Source of the DNA: Chryseobacterium caseinilyticum | GTDB taxonomy: Bacteria; Bacteroidota; Bacteroidia; Flavobacteriales; Weeksellaceae | Direction of reading: 5' to 3' | NCBI RefSeq assembly: GCF_014837145.1 | Contig: NZ_JACYFS010000008.1 | Coordinates: 62,001 to 126,000, forward strand | Length of the DNA: 64,000 nucleotides | Shown: piece by piece, positions 1 through 7,606 of the stretch | Layout: each line of letters begins with the position of its first letter | How positions within the stretch are numbered: the stretch's first letter is position 1 | Made by a program: the position numbers and the translations under genes | The notes under the pieces: model-generated | What the model was told of the DNA's origin: nothing | The model's database searches: none | What the model saw: the letters and a program-made list of their open reading frames with translations, nothing else

Positions 1-1
1 A

Positions 2-1054
2 TCTGCAGATCTTTCCTACGTTCTGAAAGTTGCCAATGATATTGGTGAAATGATGACGGAATATAAAGTTATCGTAAATAAAAGTACCGTTCCCGTTGGT
101 ACTGCAGACAAAGTAAGAGAAACTATTTCTGCAAAAACCAATATCAGCTTTGATGTAGTATCCAACCCTGAATTTTTACGCGAAGGTTTTGCTGTAGAAG
201 ATTCTATGAACCCTGCAAGAGTGGTTGTAGGAGCAAGTTCAGAAAAAGCAAAAGATATTATGGCTCAAATCTACCAGCCATTTACCAATACCGGAATTCC
301 TATTATATTTATGGATGAGAAATCATCTGAATTAACGAAATATGCATCCAACTCATTTTTAGCGGTAAAAATCACGTTTATGAACGAGATTGCCAACTAC
401 TGTGAAAAAGTGGGTGCCGATGTCGATAAAGTGAGACTTGGCATGGGCAGCGACGACAGAATCGGCCACCGTTTCCTTTTCCCAGGAATCGGATATGGCG
501 GAAGCTGTTTTCCTAAGGATGTTAAAGCTTTAATTAAATCAGGAAAAGATGACGGATTTAATTTCCAGATTTTAGAGGCTACCGAAAATGTAAACACTTC
601 TCAGAAAGTAATTCTGGTATCTGAAATTGAAAAATATTTCAGAGGAAACCTTGAAGGAAAGAAAATTGCGGTGTGGGGACTTGCATTTAAAGCCAACACA
701 GACGACATCAGAGAAGCTTCTTCTTTAGACAATATAAAACTTCTTCTTGAGAAAGGTGCACAAATCGTTGCATACGATCTTATTGCTGAAGAAAATGTAA
801 GAAAACTTTTAGGCGACAAAATATCCTACGCCAATACCATGTATGATGCACTGGAAGGCGCAGACGCATTATTTATCGCAACAGAATGGCCAGAATTTAA
901 AAATCCGAATTTTGAGATGATGGCTAAAAAAATGAACGGTAAAGCGATATTTGATGGCAGAAACATGTTCCCGCTGGAAATTCCTGAGCAGAATGGATTT
1001 TTCTATAAATCTATAGGAAGGAAAACTGTTTTGCGAGAGCCAGAGCAAAAGTAA
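2..1054 (+). CDS. ugd: UDP-glucose 6-dehydrogenase, 5' end outside window
   Basis: This enzyme oxidises UDP-glucose to UDP-glucuronate with two NAD+ in the cytoplasm, supplying a uronic acid for the polysaccharide locus. The reading frame is already open at base 2 and encodes ADLSYVLKVANDIGE before the first visible Met, so the N-terminal NAD-binding half lies upstream. Visible family motifs are VNKSTVPVGT, the SNPEFLREG block, GSDDRIG, and GGSCFPKD, whose catalytic Cys is encoded at 506-508. The C-terminal UDP-binding domain includes WGLAFKANTDDIREA. The sequence resembles Ugd more than the related UDP-ManNAc dehydrogenase WecC. The last residues (REPEQK) are encoded inside a short direct repeat, so the C-terminus may have been altered by repeat insertion. 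Confidence 0.95.
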   Translation, partial: SADLSYVLKVANDIGEMMTEYKVIVNKSTVPVGTADKVRETISAKTNISFDVVSNPEFLREGFAVEDSMNPARVVVGASSEKAKDIMAQIYQPFTNTGIPIIFMDEKSSELTKYASNSFLAVKITFMNEIANYCEKVGADVDKVRLGMGSDDRIGHRFLFPGIGYGGSCFPKDVKALIKSGKDDGFNFQILEATENVNTSQKVILVSEIEKYFRGNLEGKKIAVWGLAFKANTDDIREASSLDNIKLLLEKGAQIVAYDLIAEENVRKLLGDKISYANTMYDALEGADALFIATEWPEFKNPNFEMMAKKMNGKAIFDGRNMFPLEIPEQNGFFYKSIGRKTVLREPEQK

Positions 1055-1099
1055 GAAGAGTCATTCAGAAGAGCCAGGGTAAAAGTAAAAAGAGCCAGG
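1036..1099. repeat. Direct repeat of a GAGCCAG...AAAAGTAA motif
   Basis: Two imperfect copies of a unit of the form agagccagrgyaaaagtaa start near 1037 and 1071, and the beginning of a third lies at 1091-1099. The ugd stop codon is inside the first copy. An inverted copy of the same motif lies at 3794-3824, on the far side of rfbB and rfbA. I do not know a named family for it. Confidence 0.6.
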
Positions 1100-1110
1100 T
1101 GCGAATGAAC

Positions 1111-1320
1111 TGGTTTGATACCGGAAACCGGAAGTTTGGAATCGACGAAGGGTTTCAATCTTAATATCTGCAGGTGAAACCTGTGGTAATTGACAAAAAA
1201 AATATTCAGAACCCGATAGGGTTCAACAATAATAACCATGGATGAAACCATGGATGAAGTACAAAAACAAGTCGGAACCCGGCAGGGTTCAATATGAATA
1301 ACTGCAGCTGAAATCTGCAG
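1111..1320. repeat. Array of imperfect hairpins in three tandem units (REP-like)
   Basis: Three head-to-tail units begin near 1138, 1209 and 1275, a spacing of about 71 and 66 bases. Each has a first hairpin of the form GAACCC-4nt-GGGTTC (1209-1224 and 1275-1290; degenerate in the first unit), then a short linker like aatatgaataa, then a second hairpin with a GAAA/GAAT-type loop. The second hairpins are CTGCAGGTGAAACCTG (1169-1184), CCATGG-ATGAAA-CCATGG (1236-1253) and CTGCAG-CTGAAAT-CTGCAG (1302-1320). A further hairpin, CCGGAAACCGG, lies at 1121-1131. The stem sequences differ but pairing is kept, which points to selection on structure or to a mobile palindromic element. No transposase is in the window. 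Confidence 0.7.
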
Positions 1321-1336
1321 GAAATGCATAAACACT

Positions 1337-2416
1337 ATGAAAAACATTATCATCACCGGAGGTGCCGGTTTCATTGGTTCACACGTTGTTCGTGAATTTG
1401 TAAAAAACAATCCGGATTCTAAAATCATCAATCTTGATGCGCTGACCTATGCCGGAAATTTAGAAAATCTAAAAGACATCGAAAACGAACCCAATTATGT
1501 TTTCGAAAAAGCAGATATCACCAAACCTGAAGAATTAAGAAAGGTTTTTGAAAAATACAATCCTGATGCTGTGGTGCATTTAGCCGCTGAATCTCATGTT
1601 GACAGAAGCATCACAGATCCCAATGCATTCATCAATACGAATGTGAACGGAACTGCAAACCTGCTGAATCTTTGTATCGAATTCTGGACTTTAAACCCGG
1701 ATCACACGCACGGAAGATTTCCAAATGAGCCAAGAAAAAACTTATTTTACCACGTTTCCACAGATGAAGTGTATGGAAGTTTAGGGGAGACAGGCTTCTT
1801 TCTTGAAACAACGCCTTACGATCCGCAATCTCCTTATTCTGCATCAAAAGCTGCTTCAGACCACTTGGTAAGAGCTTATGGAAATACTTATGGAATGCCG
1901 TTCATCCTATCCAACTGTTCAAACAATTATGGGCCGAACCATTTCCCTGAGAAGTTGATCCCACTTTGCATTTCAAATATCATCAATGAAAAACCATTAC
2001 CAATCTACGGTGACGGAAAATATACAAGAGACTGGTTATTTGTAATCGACCATGCCAAAGCTATCCACCAGATTTTCAATGAATCTAAAACCGGAGAAAC
2101 ATACAATATCGGAGGTTTCAACGAGTGGCAGAATATCGATTTGGTAAAAGAGCTTATCAAACAAATGGATGAAAAGCTTGGAAACCCTGCCGGACATTCA
2201 GAAAAATTAATTACTTACGTAAAAGACAGACCGGGTCATGATAAGCGTTATGCTATTGATGCTACAAAACTAAATAAAGATTTAGGCTGGAAACCATCCG
2301 TTACTTTCGAACAGGGATTAGGAAAAACTATTGACTGGTTTTTGGAAAACAAAGAATGGCTGGAGAATGTAACTTCAGGTGATTACAAAAAATACTACGA
2401 AAAGCAATATTCTTGA
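1337..2416 (+). CDS. rfbB: dTDP-glucose 4,6-dehydratase
   Basis: This enzyme converts dTDP-glucose to dTDP-4-keto-6-deoxyglucose, the branch-point intermediate for 6-deoxy sugars. It is an extended short-chain dehydrogenase of 359 residues, the usual family length. The NAD-binding GGAGFIG is at residues 8-14, HLAAESHVDRS follows at 81-91, catalytic Thr-Asp-Glu is at 142-144 and YSASK is at 167-171. The ATG follows directly on the hairpin array. It overlaps the next gene by one base (TGATG), so it is probably translated in a run with the small secreted protein and rfbA. In this locus its product probably feeds the WecE/WecD branch rather than rhamnose, because rmlC and rmlD are not seen. Confidence 0.96.
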   Translation: MKNIIITGGAGFIGSHVVREFVKNNPDSKIINLDALTYAGNLENLKDIENEPNYVFEKADITKPEELRKVFEKYNPDAVVHLAAESHVDRSITDPNAFINTNVNGTANLLNLCIEFWTLNPDHTHGRFPNEPRKNLFYHVSTDEVYGSLGETGFFLETTPYDPQSPYSASKAASDHLVRAYGNTYGMPFILSNCSNNYGPNHFPEKLIPLCISNIINEKPLPIYGDGKYTRDWLFVIDHAKAIHQIFNESKTGETYNIGGFNEWQNIDLVKELIKQMDEKLGNPAGHSEKLITYVKDRPGHDKRYAIDATKLNKDLGWKPSVTFEQGLGKTIDWFLENKEWLENVTSGDYKKYYEKQYS

Positions 2417-2868
2417 TGATAAAATCTATTACAGTTTTAATATTGCTCACCTTAGGACATCTTACTTTTGGACAGGAACTCATACTTCCTCCTGTATCGA
2501 TGGAGAAAGATGATGTAAAAATCGCCTTAATGAATAAATTTATTGAAGTAAGCAATTATGAAAAATCTTTAAAAAAATACGTTTCAGAATATCTATGGCT
2601 CCATTCTGAAGAACTTAAACTTACAGATGTTCAGGAAGAGCAGATAAAAAAGATTTTTGATTATAAAACTATCGCTCAATATTTTACATACTCCTCCTTA
2701 AAAAGGGTTGAAAATGATAAAATTTCTAAACTCAATGATTTTTATACAGCAATTGACGGAAGCCTGGACAAGGAACATTCAATTTTCATTAGCAATTATT
2801 ACTATTGTAAATTACTCAATGATAACATATTGATGTATGTAAAACACACTAAAAAGAAAAACAAATGA
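2416..2868 (+). CDS. Small secreted protein of unknown function
   Basis: I do not recognise this 150-residue protein. It starts with a clear signal peptide (hydrophobic [15 protein letters not shown], then Q), so it is probably periplasmic. The mature part is charged and mostly helical in character, with a Lys-rich tail. The ATG at 2416 overlaps the rfbB stop by one base, and its own stop overlaps the rfbA start by four (ATGA). It is therefore tightly coupled to two nucleotide-sugar enzymes, although they are cytoplasmic and it is exported. A TTG one codon upstream is in frame, but ATG is the better start. The context gives no clear function. Confidence 0.75.
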   Translation: MIKSITVLILLTLGHLTFGQELILPPVSMEKDDVKIALMNKFIEVSNYEKSLKKYVSEYLWLHSEELKLTDVQEEQIKKIFDYKTIAQYFTYSSLKRVENDKISKLNDFYTAIDGSLDKEHSIFISNYYYCKLLNDNILMYVKHTKKKNK

Positions 2869-3725
2869 AGGGAATAATACTCGCCGGGGGATCCGGAACA
2901 AGACTTTATCCACTGACAATCGCTGTAAGCAAGCAGCTGATGCCGGTGTACGACAAACCAATGATTTATTATCCGCTGTCAACATTACTGTTGGCTGGGA
3001 TTAAAGATATTTTAATCATCACCACGCCACACGACCAGGAAGGTTTTATTAAACTTTTGGGTGACGGTTCGCAGATCGGGTGTAATATTGAATATAAAGT
3101 TCAGCCAAGTCCGGACGGTCTGGCTCAGGCATTTATCCTGGGCGAACAGTTTATCGGAAACGATGCTGCTGCTTTGGTTTTAGGAGATAATATCTTCTAC
3201 GGTTCTGAAATGGGAACCTTGTTGAAAAACAAAACCAATCCGGACGGAGGCGTTGTTTTCGCCTACCACGTTGCCGATCCTGAAAGGTATGGTGTGGTAG
3301 AATTTGATGAAAATCTGAAAGCAGTTTCCATTGAAGAAAAACCGACTCAGCCAAAGTCAAATTACGCTGTTCCGGGATTGTATTTCTACGATAACGAAGT
3401 AGTGGAAATTGCCAAAAACATTCAGCCTTCTCCACGTGGCGAACTGGAAATCACCGATGTCAACAACGTATACCTCAGCAAGGGAAAACTGGAAGTAGGT
3501 GTGCTCGACAGAGGAACGGCCTGGCTCGATACCGGAACTTTTGACTCTCTAAATGATGCTTCAGAATTCGTAAGAGTTATTGAAAAAAGGCAGGATTTTA
3601 AAATCGGATGCATCGAGGAGATCGCTTTCAGAAACGGTTTTATCAACGAAGAAAAACTGTTGGAAACGGCTGCCAAATATGGTAAAAGCGGCTACGGAGA
3701 GTATTTGAAGAAACTGATAAAGTAG
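2865..3725 (+). CDS. rfbA: Glucose-1-phosphate thymidylyltransferase
   Basis: RmlA/RfbA joins dTTP and glucose-1-phosphate to give dTDP-glucose, the substrate of RfbB. The 286-residue length is typical of the short RmlA type. The nucleotide-binding signature [11 protein letters not shown] is at residues 8-18, followed by [18 protein letters not shown], and later [11 protein letters not shown] and the conserved WLDTGT region. It starts at an ATGA overlap with the preceding small gene. With rfbB, wecE and the wecD-like gene it completes a dTDP-Fuc4NAc pathway within the same locus. Confidence 0.96.
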   Translation: MKGIILAGGSGTRLYPLTIAVSKQLMPVYDKPMIYYPLSTLLLAGIKDILIITTPHDQEGFIKLLGDGSQIGCNIEYKVQPSPDGLAQAFILGEQFIGNDAAALVLGDNIFYGSEMGTLLKNKTNPDGGVVFAYHVADPERYGVVEFDENLKAVSIEEKPTQPKSNYAVPGLYFYDNEVVEIAKNIQPSPRGELEITDVNNVYLSKGKLEVGVLDRGTAWLDTGTFDSLNDASEFVRVIEKRQDFKIGCIEEIAFRNGFINEEKLLETAAKYGKSGYGEYLKKLIK

Positions 3726-3793
3726 CAGTAAGCGAGTGCAGTAGTGGGTTAGTGGTATACTATTTTAGTTATTGATTAACTCCACTTACACTT

Positions 3794-3824
3794 GGATCTT
3801 TTTACTTTTGCCTTGGCTCTTTTC
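3794..3824. repeat. Inverted copy of the ugd-end repeat
   Basis: The stretch tctttttacttttgcc followed by ttggctctttt reads on the minus strand as the same agagccag...aaaagtaaaaagag unit seen at 1036-1099, with only a few mismatches. The two copies bracket rfbB, the small secreted gene and rfbA. Immediately upstream (about 3726-3765) is a GTAGTGGG-like degenerate run. Confidence 0.55.
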
Positions 3825-3853
3825 CTCCTCCTGCTCTATACTTTTAAAAACAC

Positions 3854-3861
3854 TAAATTTG
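3854..3861 (+). promoter_or_regulatory. Promoter -7 box (TAAATTTG) for the exporter genes
   Basis: TAAATTTG matches the Bacteroidota -7 consensus TAnnTTTG exactly and ends 18 bases before the ATG at 3880. A TTG at 3813-3815 is too far upstream to be a good -33 element, so the match rests on the -7 box. It also argues that the long in-frame extension upstream of 3880 is not translated. Confidence 0.5.
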
Positions 3862-3879
3862 CACGAAAAACTCACTCAA

Positions 3880-4737
3880 ATGAATGAACCACAGCAACAG
3901 TGGACAGATGTATTAGAATCCAAAGACTCCTTATTCCGGCTTAATTTAAAAGAAGTCTGGCAATACCGCGACCTCGTATTTATGTTTGTGAAAAGAGATT
4001 TTATTTCCTCTTTCAAACAGACGATCCTAGGGCCACTCTGGTTTTTTATCAACCCGATCTTAACAACCATTGTTTTCACCCTCGTTTTTGGAAATATAGC
4101 AAGTTTACCTACAGACGGCATTCCGCCGGTATTATTTTATCTGGCAGGAAACACACTTTGGGGCTACTTCAGTACAACAATGCTCAGCGTTTCCGGAGTT
4201 TTCACAGGCAATGCTGCAATTTTCGGAAAAGTTTACTTTCCAAGACTGGTAACGCCGATCTCTACGATAATCTCGAGTTTTATGCGTTTAAGCATTCAGT
4301 TGGTATTATTCTTCGGAGTTCTCGGATATTTTGTTTACAAAGGTGAAGTTCAGCCCAATTATTGGGCACTGTTTTCTCCTGTGCTCATTATTTTTCTGGC
4401 TCTGTTTTCACTCGGTCTGGGAATGATTTTTTCCTCACTGACTACAAAATACCGTGACCTGTCACTTTTACTGGGTTTTGGTGTAAGTCTTTTTATGTGG
4501 TTCACACCTGTTATTTTACCTACGACTCTCGTTAAACAAAAATTAGGCAGCTACGCATTTATTGCAGATCTTAATCCGCTGACACCGATATTTGAATGTT
4601 TCAAATATGGCTTTATCGGCTCGGGAGACTTCAATATGCCAAGACTTCTTATGAGTTTTAGTTTCATTATCGTTGTATTATTTTTGGGGTTGATTATATT
4701 TAATAAGTCTGAAAAATCCTTCATCGACACGGTTTGA
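3880..4737 (+). CDS. wzm: Polysaccharide ABC exporter, permease (Wzm type)
   Basis: This is the membrane subunit of an ABC-2 exporter that moves an undecaprenyl-linked glycan across the inner membrane. From ATG 3880 the protein has 285 residues with about six hydrophobic segments. Typical features are VWQYRDLVFMFVKRDF at the N-terminus, ILGPLWFFINP in the first hydrophobic region, and the LTTKYRDL loop. The frame is open upstream to a TTG at 3772, but that part translates a repeat and lies across the promoter box, so it was not used. The ATP-binding partner follows about 120 bases downstream. A Wzm/Wzt pair means the chain is finished in the cytoplasm before export. Confidence 0.9.
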   Translation: MNEPQQQWTDVLESKDSLFRLNLKEVWQYRDLVFMFVKRDFISSFKQTILGPLWFFINPILTTIVFTLVFGNIASLPTDGIPPVLFYLAGNTLWGYFSTTMLSVSGVFTGNAAIFGKVYFPRLVTPISTIISSFMRLSIQLVLFFGVLGYFVYKGEVQPNYWALFSPVLIIFLALFSLGLGMIFSSLTTKYRDLSLLLGFGVSLFMWFTPVILPTTLVKQKLGSYAFIADLNPLTPIFECFKYGFIGSGDFNMPRLLMSFSFIIVVLFLGLIIFNKSEKSFIDTV

Positions 4738-4778
4738 TAATGGGTAATGAGTAATGGGCAATAAGTAATGAGTGATGC
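4738..4778. repeat. Degenerate TAATGRG tandem repeat between wzm and wzt
   Basis: About five to six imperfect copies of a 7-8 base word (taatgggtaatgagtaatgg, then caataagtaatgagtgatg) follow directly on the wzm stop codon. No open frame uses it. It may be a slippage-prone spacer. No function can be read from the sequence. Confidence 0.6.
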
Positions 4779-4855
4779 TGCTCGTATTAATCTCAACCTG
4801 CTTTTTTACTCTTTATAATTTAAATCCTGAATTTTAAATCTTAAATCTAAAGAAC

Positions 4856-6106
4856 ATGCTTGCTTTAAAAGCGGAAAACATATCAAAACAGTACAGACTC
4901 GGAATGGTGGGAACGGGAACCATAACCCATGACCTTAACCGCTTCTGGCACAGAATGAGAGGTAAAGAAGATCCCTATCTGAAAATTGGCGAAGCCAACG
5001 ACAGAACTTCGAAAGGCTCTTCAGAATACGTTTGGTCACTACGGGACATTAATTTTGAGATTGAGCAGGGCGACGCCGTTGGAATTATCGGAAGAAACGG
5101 TGCAGGAAAATCTACACTCCTGAAAATCCTGAGTAAAGTGACCCAGCCAACCACAGGAAAAATCTACACCAACGGAAGAATTGCCTCACTGCTTGAAGTA
5201 GGAACCGGCTTTCACCCTGAGATGAGTGGCCGCGAAAATGTTTTTCTCAACGGAGCCATTCTTGGAATGACCCAAAAGGAGATCAAAAGAAAGTTTGATG
5301 AGATTGTAGATTTCTCAGGTGTAGAACGATATATTGACACCCCTGTAAAAAGATATTCTTCGGGAATGTATGTACGTTTAGCGTTTGCTGTTGCAGCACA
5401 CCTGGAATCTGAAATATTGATTGTGGATGAGGTTTTGGCAGTGGGTGATGCAGAATTTCAGAAGAAATGCCTGGGGAAAATGAATGATGTTACTAAGGGA
5501 GAAGGAAGAACGATTCTGTTTGTCAGTCACCAGCTAGCTGCTATATCAGCACTATGTAATAAAGGAATTCTACTTCAAAACGGACTCATTAAAGAAAATG
5601 GACTAATCGGAAATGTTATCAATAGATATATTGATACAGGGGTAACATCGTCCGGCAAATATAAGGCTGATCATATTGAAGAAAATACTATAAATGAAGT
5701 CACCATAATAAATAAATCTGGCACTCCTACTAACAACTTCAATTTTAACGAAGAGATTTCAATTAATTTTAAATTTAATTTAGATTCAAAACTTGCAGGA
5801 AAAACAGAAATTAGCTTTAGGGTAATTGATAAAAGAGAAAAAACTGTTTTTACTTCAGAAAAAAATGTCGCTTCTTTTGACTCCTATAATGATATGTATA
5901 ATATCACATCGACTATCCCCTCAAACGTCCTTGTACCAAATCAATATAAATTAGTGATAGCATTACATATTCCAAATGAAAAAATATTGTCGATAATAAA
6001 TGAAGAAGTAAGTTTTAATATTGAAGAAACAGGAACGGATTTCCATAAGTATAATGGGAATGACTATGGATGTGTGTTTATATCATGTAAATGGATAGAT
6101 AAATAA
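4856..6106 (+). CDS. wzt: Polysaccharide ABC exporter, ATP-binding protein with C-terminal recognition domain (Wzt type)
   Basis: This ATPase subunit powers glycan export with the Wzm-type permease. Walker A (GRNGAGKST) is at residues 79-87, the signature YSSGM at 167-171, Walker B ILIVDE at 187-192 and the switch His in VSHQL at 225. At 416 residues it carries an extra C-terminal beta-rich domain from about residue 275. In characterised Wzt proteins this domain binds the modified non-reducing end of the chain. Base composition changes sharply within the gene: bases 5101-5160 hold 27 G/C of 60 and bases 5761-5820 hold 12 of 60. The C-terminal domain therefore looks as if it came from another source together with the genes that follow. 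Confidence 0.93.
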   Translation: MLALKAENISKQYRLGMVGTGTITHDLNRFWHRMRGKEDPYLKIGEANDRTSKGSSEYVWSLRDINFEIEQGDAVGIIGRNGAGKSTLLKILSKVTQPTTGKIYTNGRIASLLEVGTGFHPEMSGRENVFLNGAILGMTQKEIKRKFDEIVDFSGVERYIDTPVKRYSSGMYVRLAFAVAAHLESEILIVDEVLAVGDAEFQKKCLGKMNDVTKGEGRTILFVSHQLAAISALCNKGILLQNGLIKENGLIGNVINRYIDTGVTSSGKYKADHIEENTINEVTIINKSGTPTNNFNFNEEISINFKFNLDSKLAGKTEISFRVIDKREKTVFTSEKNVASFDSYNDMYNITSTIPSNVLVPNQYKLVIALHIPNEKILSIINEEVSFNIEETGTDFHKYNGNDYGCVFISCKWIDK

Positions 6107-6108
6107 GT

Positions 6109-6768
6109 ATGATTTTAAAAATTATAGCAAAACTCTTTAATTCGCGACTGATTTACAAGAACCCACACATTCCCGTTTATCAGCGAGTTAAAACCATTCC
6201 TCAACAAAACCCCACTTCGCCTTACTTAAAATGCCCTGAGTCATCATCGACAGAAGGACTGGTTTTAACAGTAAGAAAACCAAAAAATTTAATTTATTTA
6301 AGTGTTGGCGAAAATTCTTGTGTTCAGGGAAATTTTGTAATTGAATCCGAGAAAGGATCTATTGAAATAGGAGATAGAACATTTATTGGCGGAGGACAAT
6401 TTATCTGTACAGATCAAATTTTTATCGGAAATGATGTTATGTTTTCATGGGGTTGTACTGTTGTTGACAACAACTCACACTCAATTTATTGGAAAGATAG
6501 ACAAAATGACGTAACAGATTGGAAAAAGGGTTTAGATGAAAAAAGAGTTGGAGCCTATAAAGATTGGAGTAACGTTAAAGAAGAAAAAGTAATCATAAAA
6601 GATAAGGCTTGGATTGGTTTTAATTCAATAATTCTAAAAGGTGTTACTATCGGTGAAGGATCGATTGTTGGAGCTGGAAGTGTTGTAACTAAAAGCGTTC
6701 CTGATTGGACAATTGTAGGAGGAAATCCTGCAAAAATAATTAGACAGATTACTGAAGACGAAAGATAA
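6109..6768 (+). CDS. Hexapeptide-repeat acyltransferase
   Basis: This is a left-handed beta-helix acyltransferase of 219 residues, probably adding an acetyl group from acetyl-CoA to a sugar before export. The hexapeptide runs are seen around IEIGDRTFIGGG, IFIGNDVMFSWG, and the C-terminal block AWIGFNSIILKGVTIGEGS followed by VVGGNPAKI-like IVGGNPAKIIRQ. The central DNNSHSIYW segment supplies the His expected for catalysis in this class. It starts two bases after wzt and stops one base before the methyltransferase, so it is in the same operon. It sits in the AT-rich cassette. The acceptor sugar cannot be read from the sequence. Confidence 0.87.
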   Translation: MILKIIAKLFNSRLIYKNPHIPVYQRVKTIPQQNPTSPYLKCPESSSTEGLVLTVRKPKNLIYLSVGENSCVQGNFVIESEKGSIEIGDRTFIGGGQFICTDQIFIGNDVMFSWGCTVVDNNSHSIYWKDRQNDVTDWKKGLDEKRVGAYKDWSNVKEEKVIIKDKAWIGFNSIILKGVTIGEGSIVGAGSVVTKSVPDWTIVGGNPAKIIRQITEDER

Positions 6769-6769
6769 T

Positions 6770-7606
6770 ATGACTTGGGAAGAAACAATACAGTATATAC
6801 GGACGAAGCCAGAATATAAGTTTTTGGTTGAAAAAGCATATTTTGAGGAAGACTTGTCTCTTAATGTTGAAAGATTTAGAGAAAGCAGTGAATATCATGA
6901 AACATTAAAAGAAATAAAAAAATATGCTCCATCTGCAAAAAAAATATTAGATATAGGCAGTGGTAACGGCATCACCTGCATTGCACTGGCTTTAGATGGA
7001 TATGATGTAACTACTGTGGAACCGGATTCTAGTGACACTATAGGTGCAGGAGCGATTAGAAAGCTGAAGGAACTTTACCATCTTCAAAACATTAAAATCT
7101 ACGAGGCATTTGCAGAAGAAATCAAGTTTCCTGATGGAGAATTCGATATTGTTTATGCCCGTCAGTGTATGCATCATGCGTATCACCTCCAAAAATTCGT
7201 AGGAGAAATGAGCAGAGTTCTGCGAAAAGACGGATTATTTTTTACTGTAAGAGATCATGTAATATATGATGAAAAGGACAAGCAGTGGTTTTTAGAAAAT
7301 CATCCATTACAAAAATATTATGGAGGAGAAAACGCATTTACATCAGATGAATATAAACATGCGATAAACAAAGCTGGATTAGATCTTCAAAAAGAAATGA
7401 AATTTTTTGATTCTGAAATCAATTTCTTTCCCGAGACACCTGAAAGTATAGTAGAAAGAAAACGAATATTTGATAATACAATAAAAAGTAAGTTATATTA
7501 TAAAATATTTTCAGCTAAAAAAAATTCTAAAATAAATGATATGCTGACTGACTCGGAGAAATTAATCCCCGGCAGAATGTACTCATACGTAGCTATTAAA
7601 AGATGA
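6770..7606 (+). CDS. Class I SAM-dependent methyltransferase
   Basis: The protein has 278 residues and a standard SAM-binding core: motif I ILDIGSGNGITC near residue 60, the acidic end of strand 2 in VTTVEPDSS, and the post-I motif FDIVYARQCMHHA. It starts one base after the acyltransferase and its stop overlaps the next ATG (ATGA). It lies next to a Wzt that has a chain-end recognition domain. A plausible role is therefore methylating a sugar or the chain end, but the amino-acid sequence does not prove this. It is AT-rich like its neighbours. Confidence 0.85.
   Translation: MTWEETIQYIRTKPEYKFLVEKAYFEEDLSLNVERFRESSEYHETLKEIKKYAPSAKKILDIGSGNGITCIALALDGYDVTTVEPDSSDTIGAGAIRKLKELYHLQNIKIYEAFAEEIKFPDGEFDIVYARQCMHHAYHLQKFVGEMSRVLRKDGLFFTVRDHVIYDEKDKQWFLENHPLQKYYGGENAFTSDEYKHAINKAGLDLQKEMKFFDSEINFFPETPESIVERKRIFDNTIKSKLYYKIFSAKKNSKINDMLTDSEKLIPGRMYSYVAIKR

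Noticed and set aside
1036..1320. CRISPR array
   Set aside because: The repeats are imperfect, only two or three units, each is itself hairpin-forming and there are no spacers of constant length or cas genes.
1003..1431. Minus-strand open frame of 142 codons across the ugd-rfbB gap
   Set aside because: It reads through the hairpin array and the direct repeat. Its internal similarity (EPCRVP/EPYRVL) is a by-product of the repeated palindromes, and it overlaps two real genes.
3772..3879. N-terminal extension of the Wzm-like permease from TTG 3772
   Set aside because: The extra 36 codons translate an inverted repeat and lie across the TAAATTTG promoter box. The ATG at 3880 gives a normal Wzm N-terminus.
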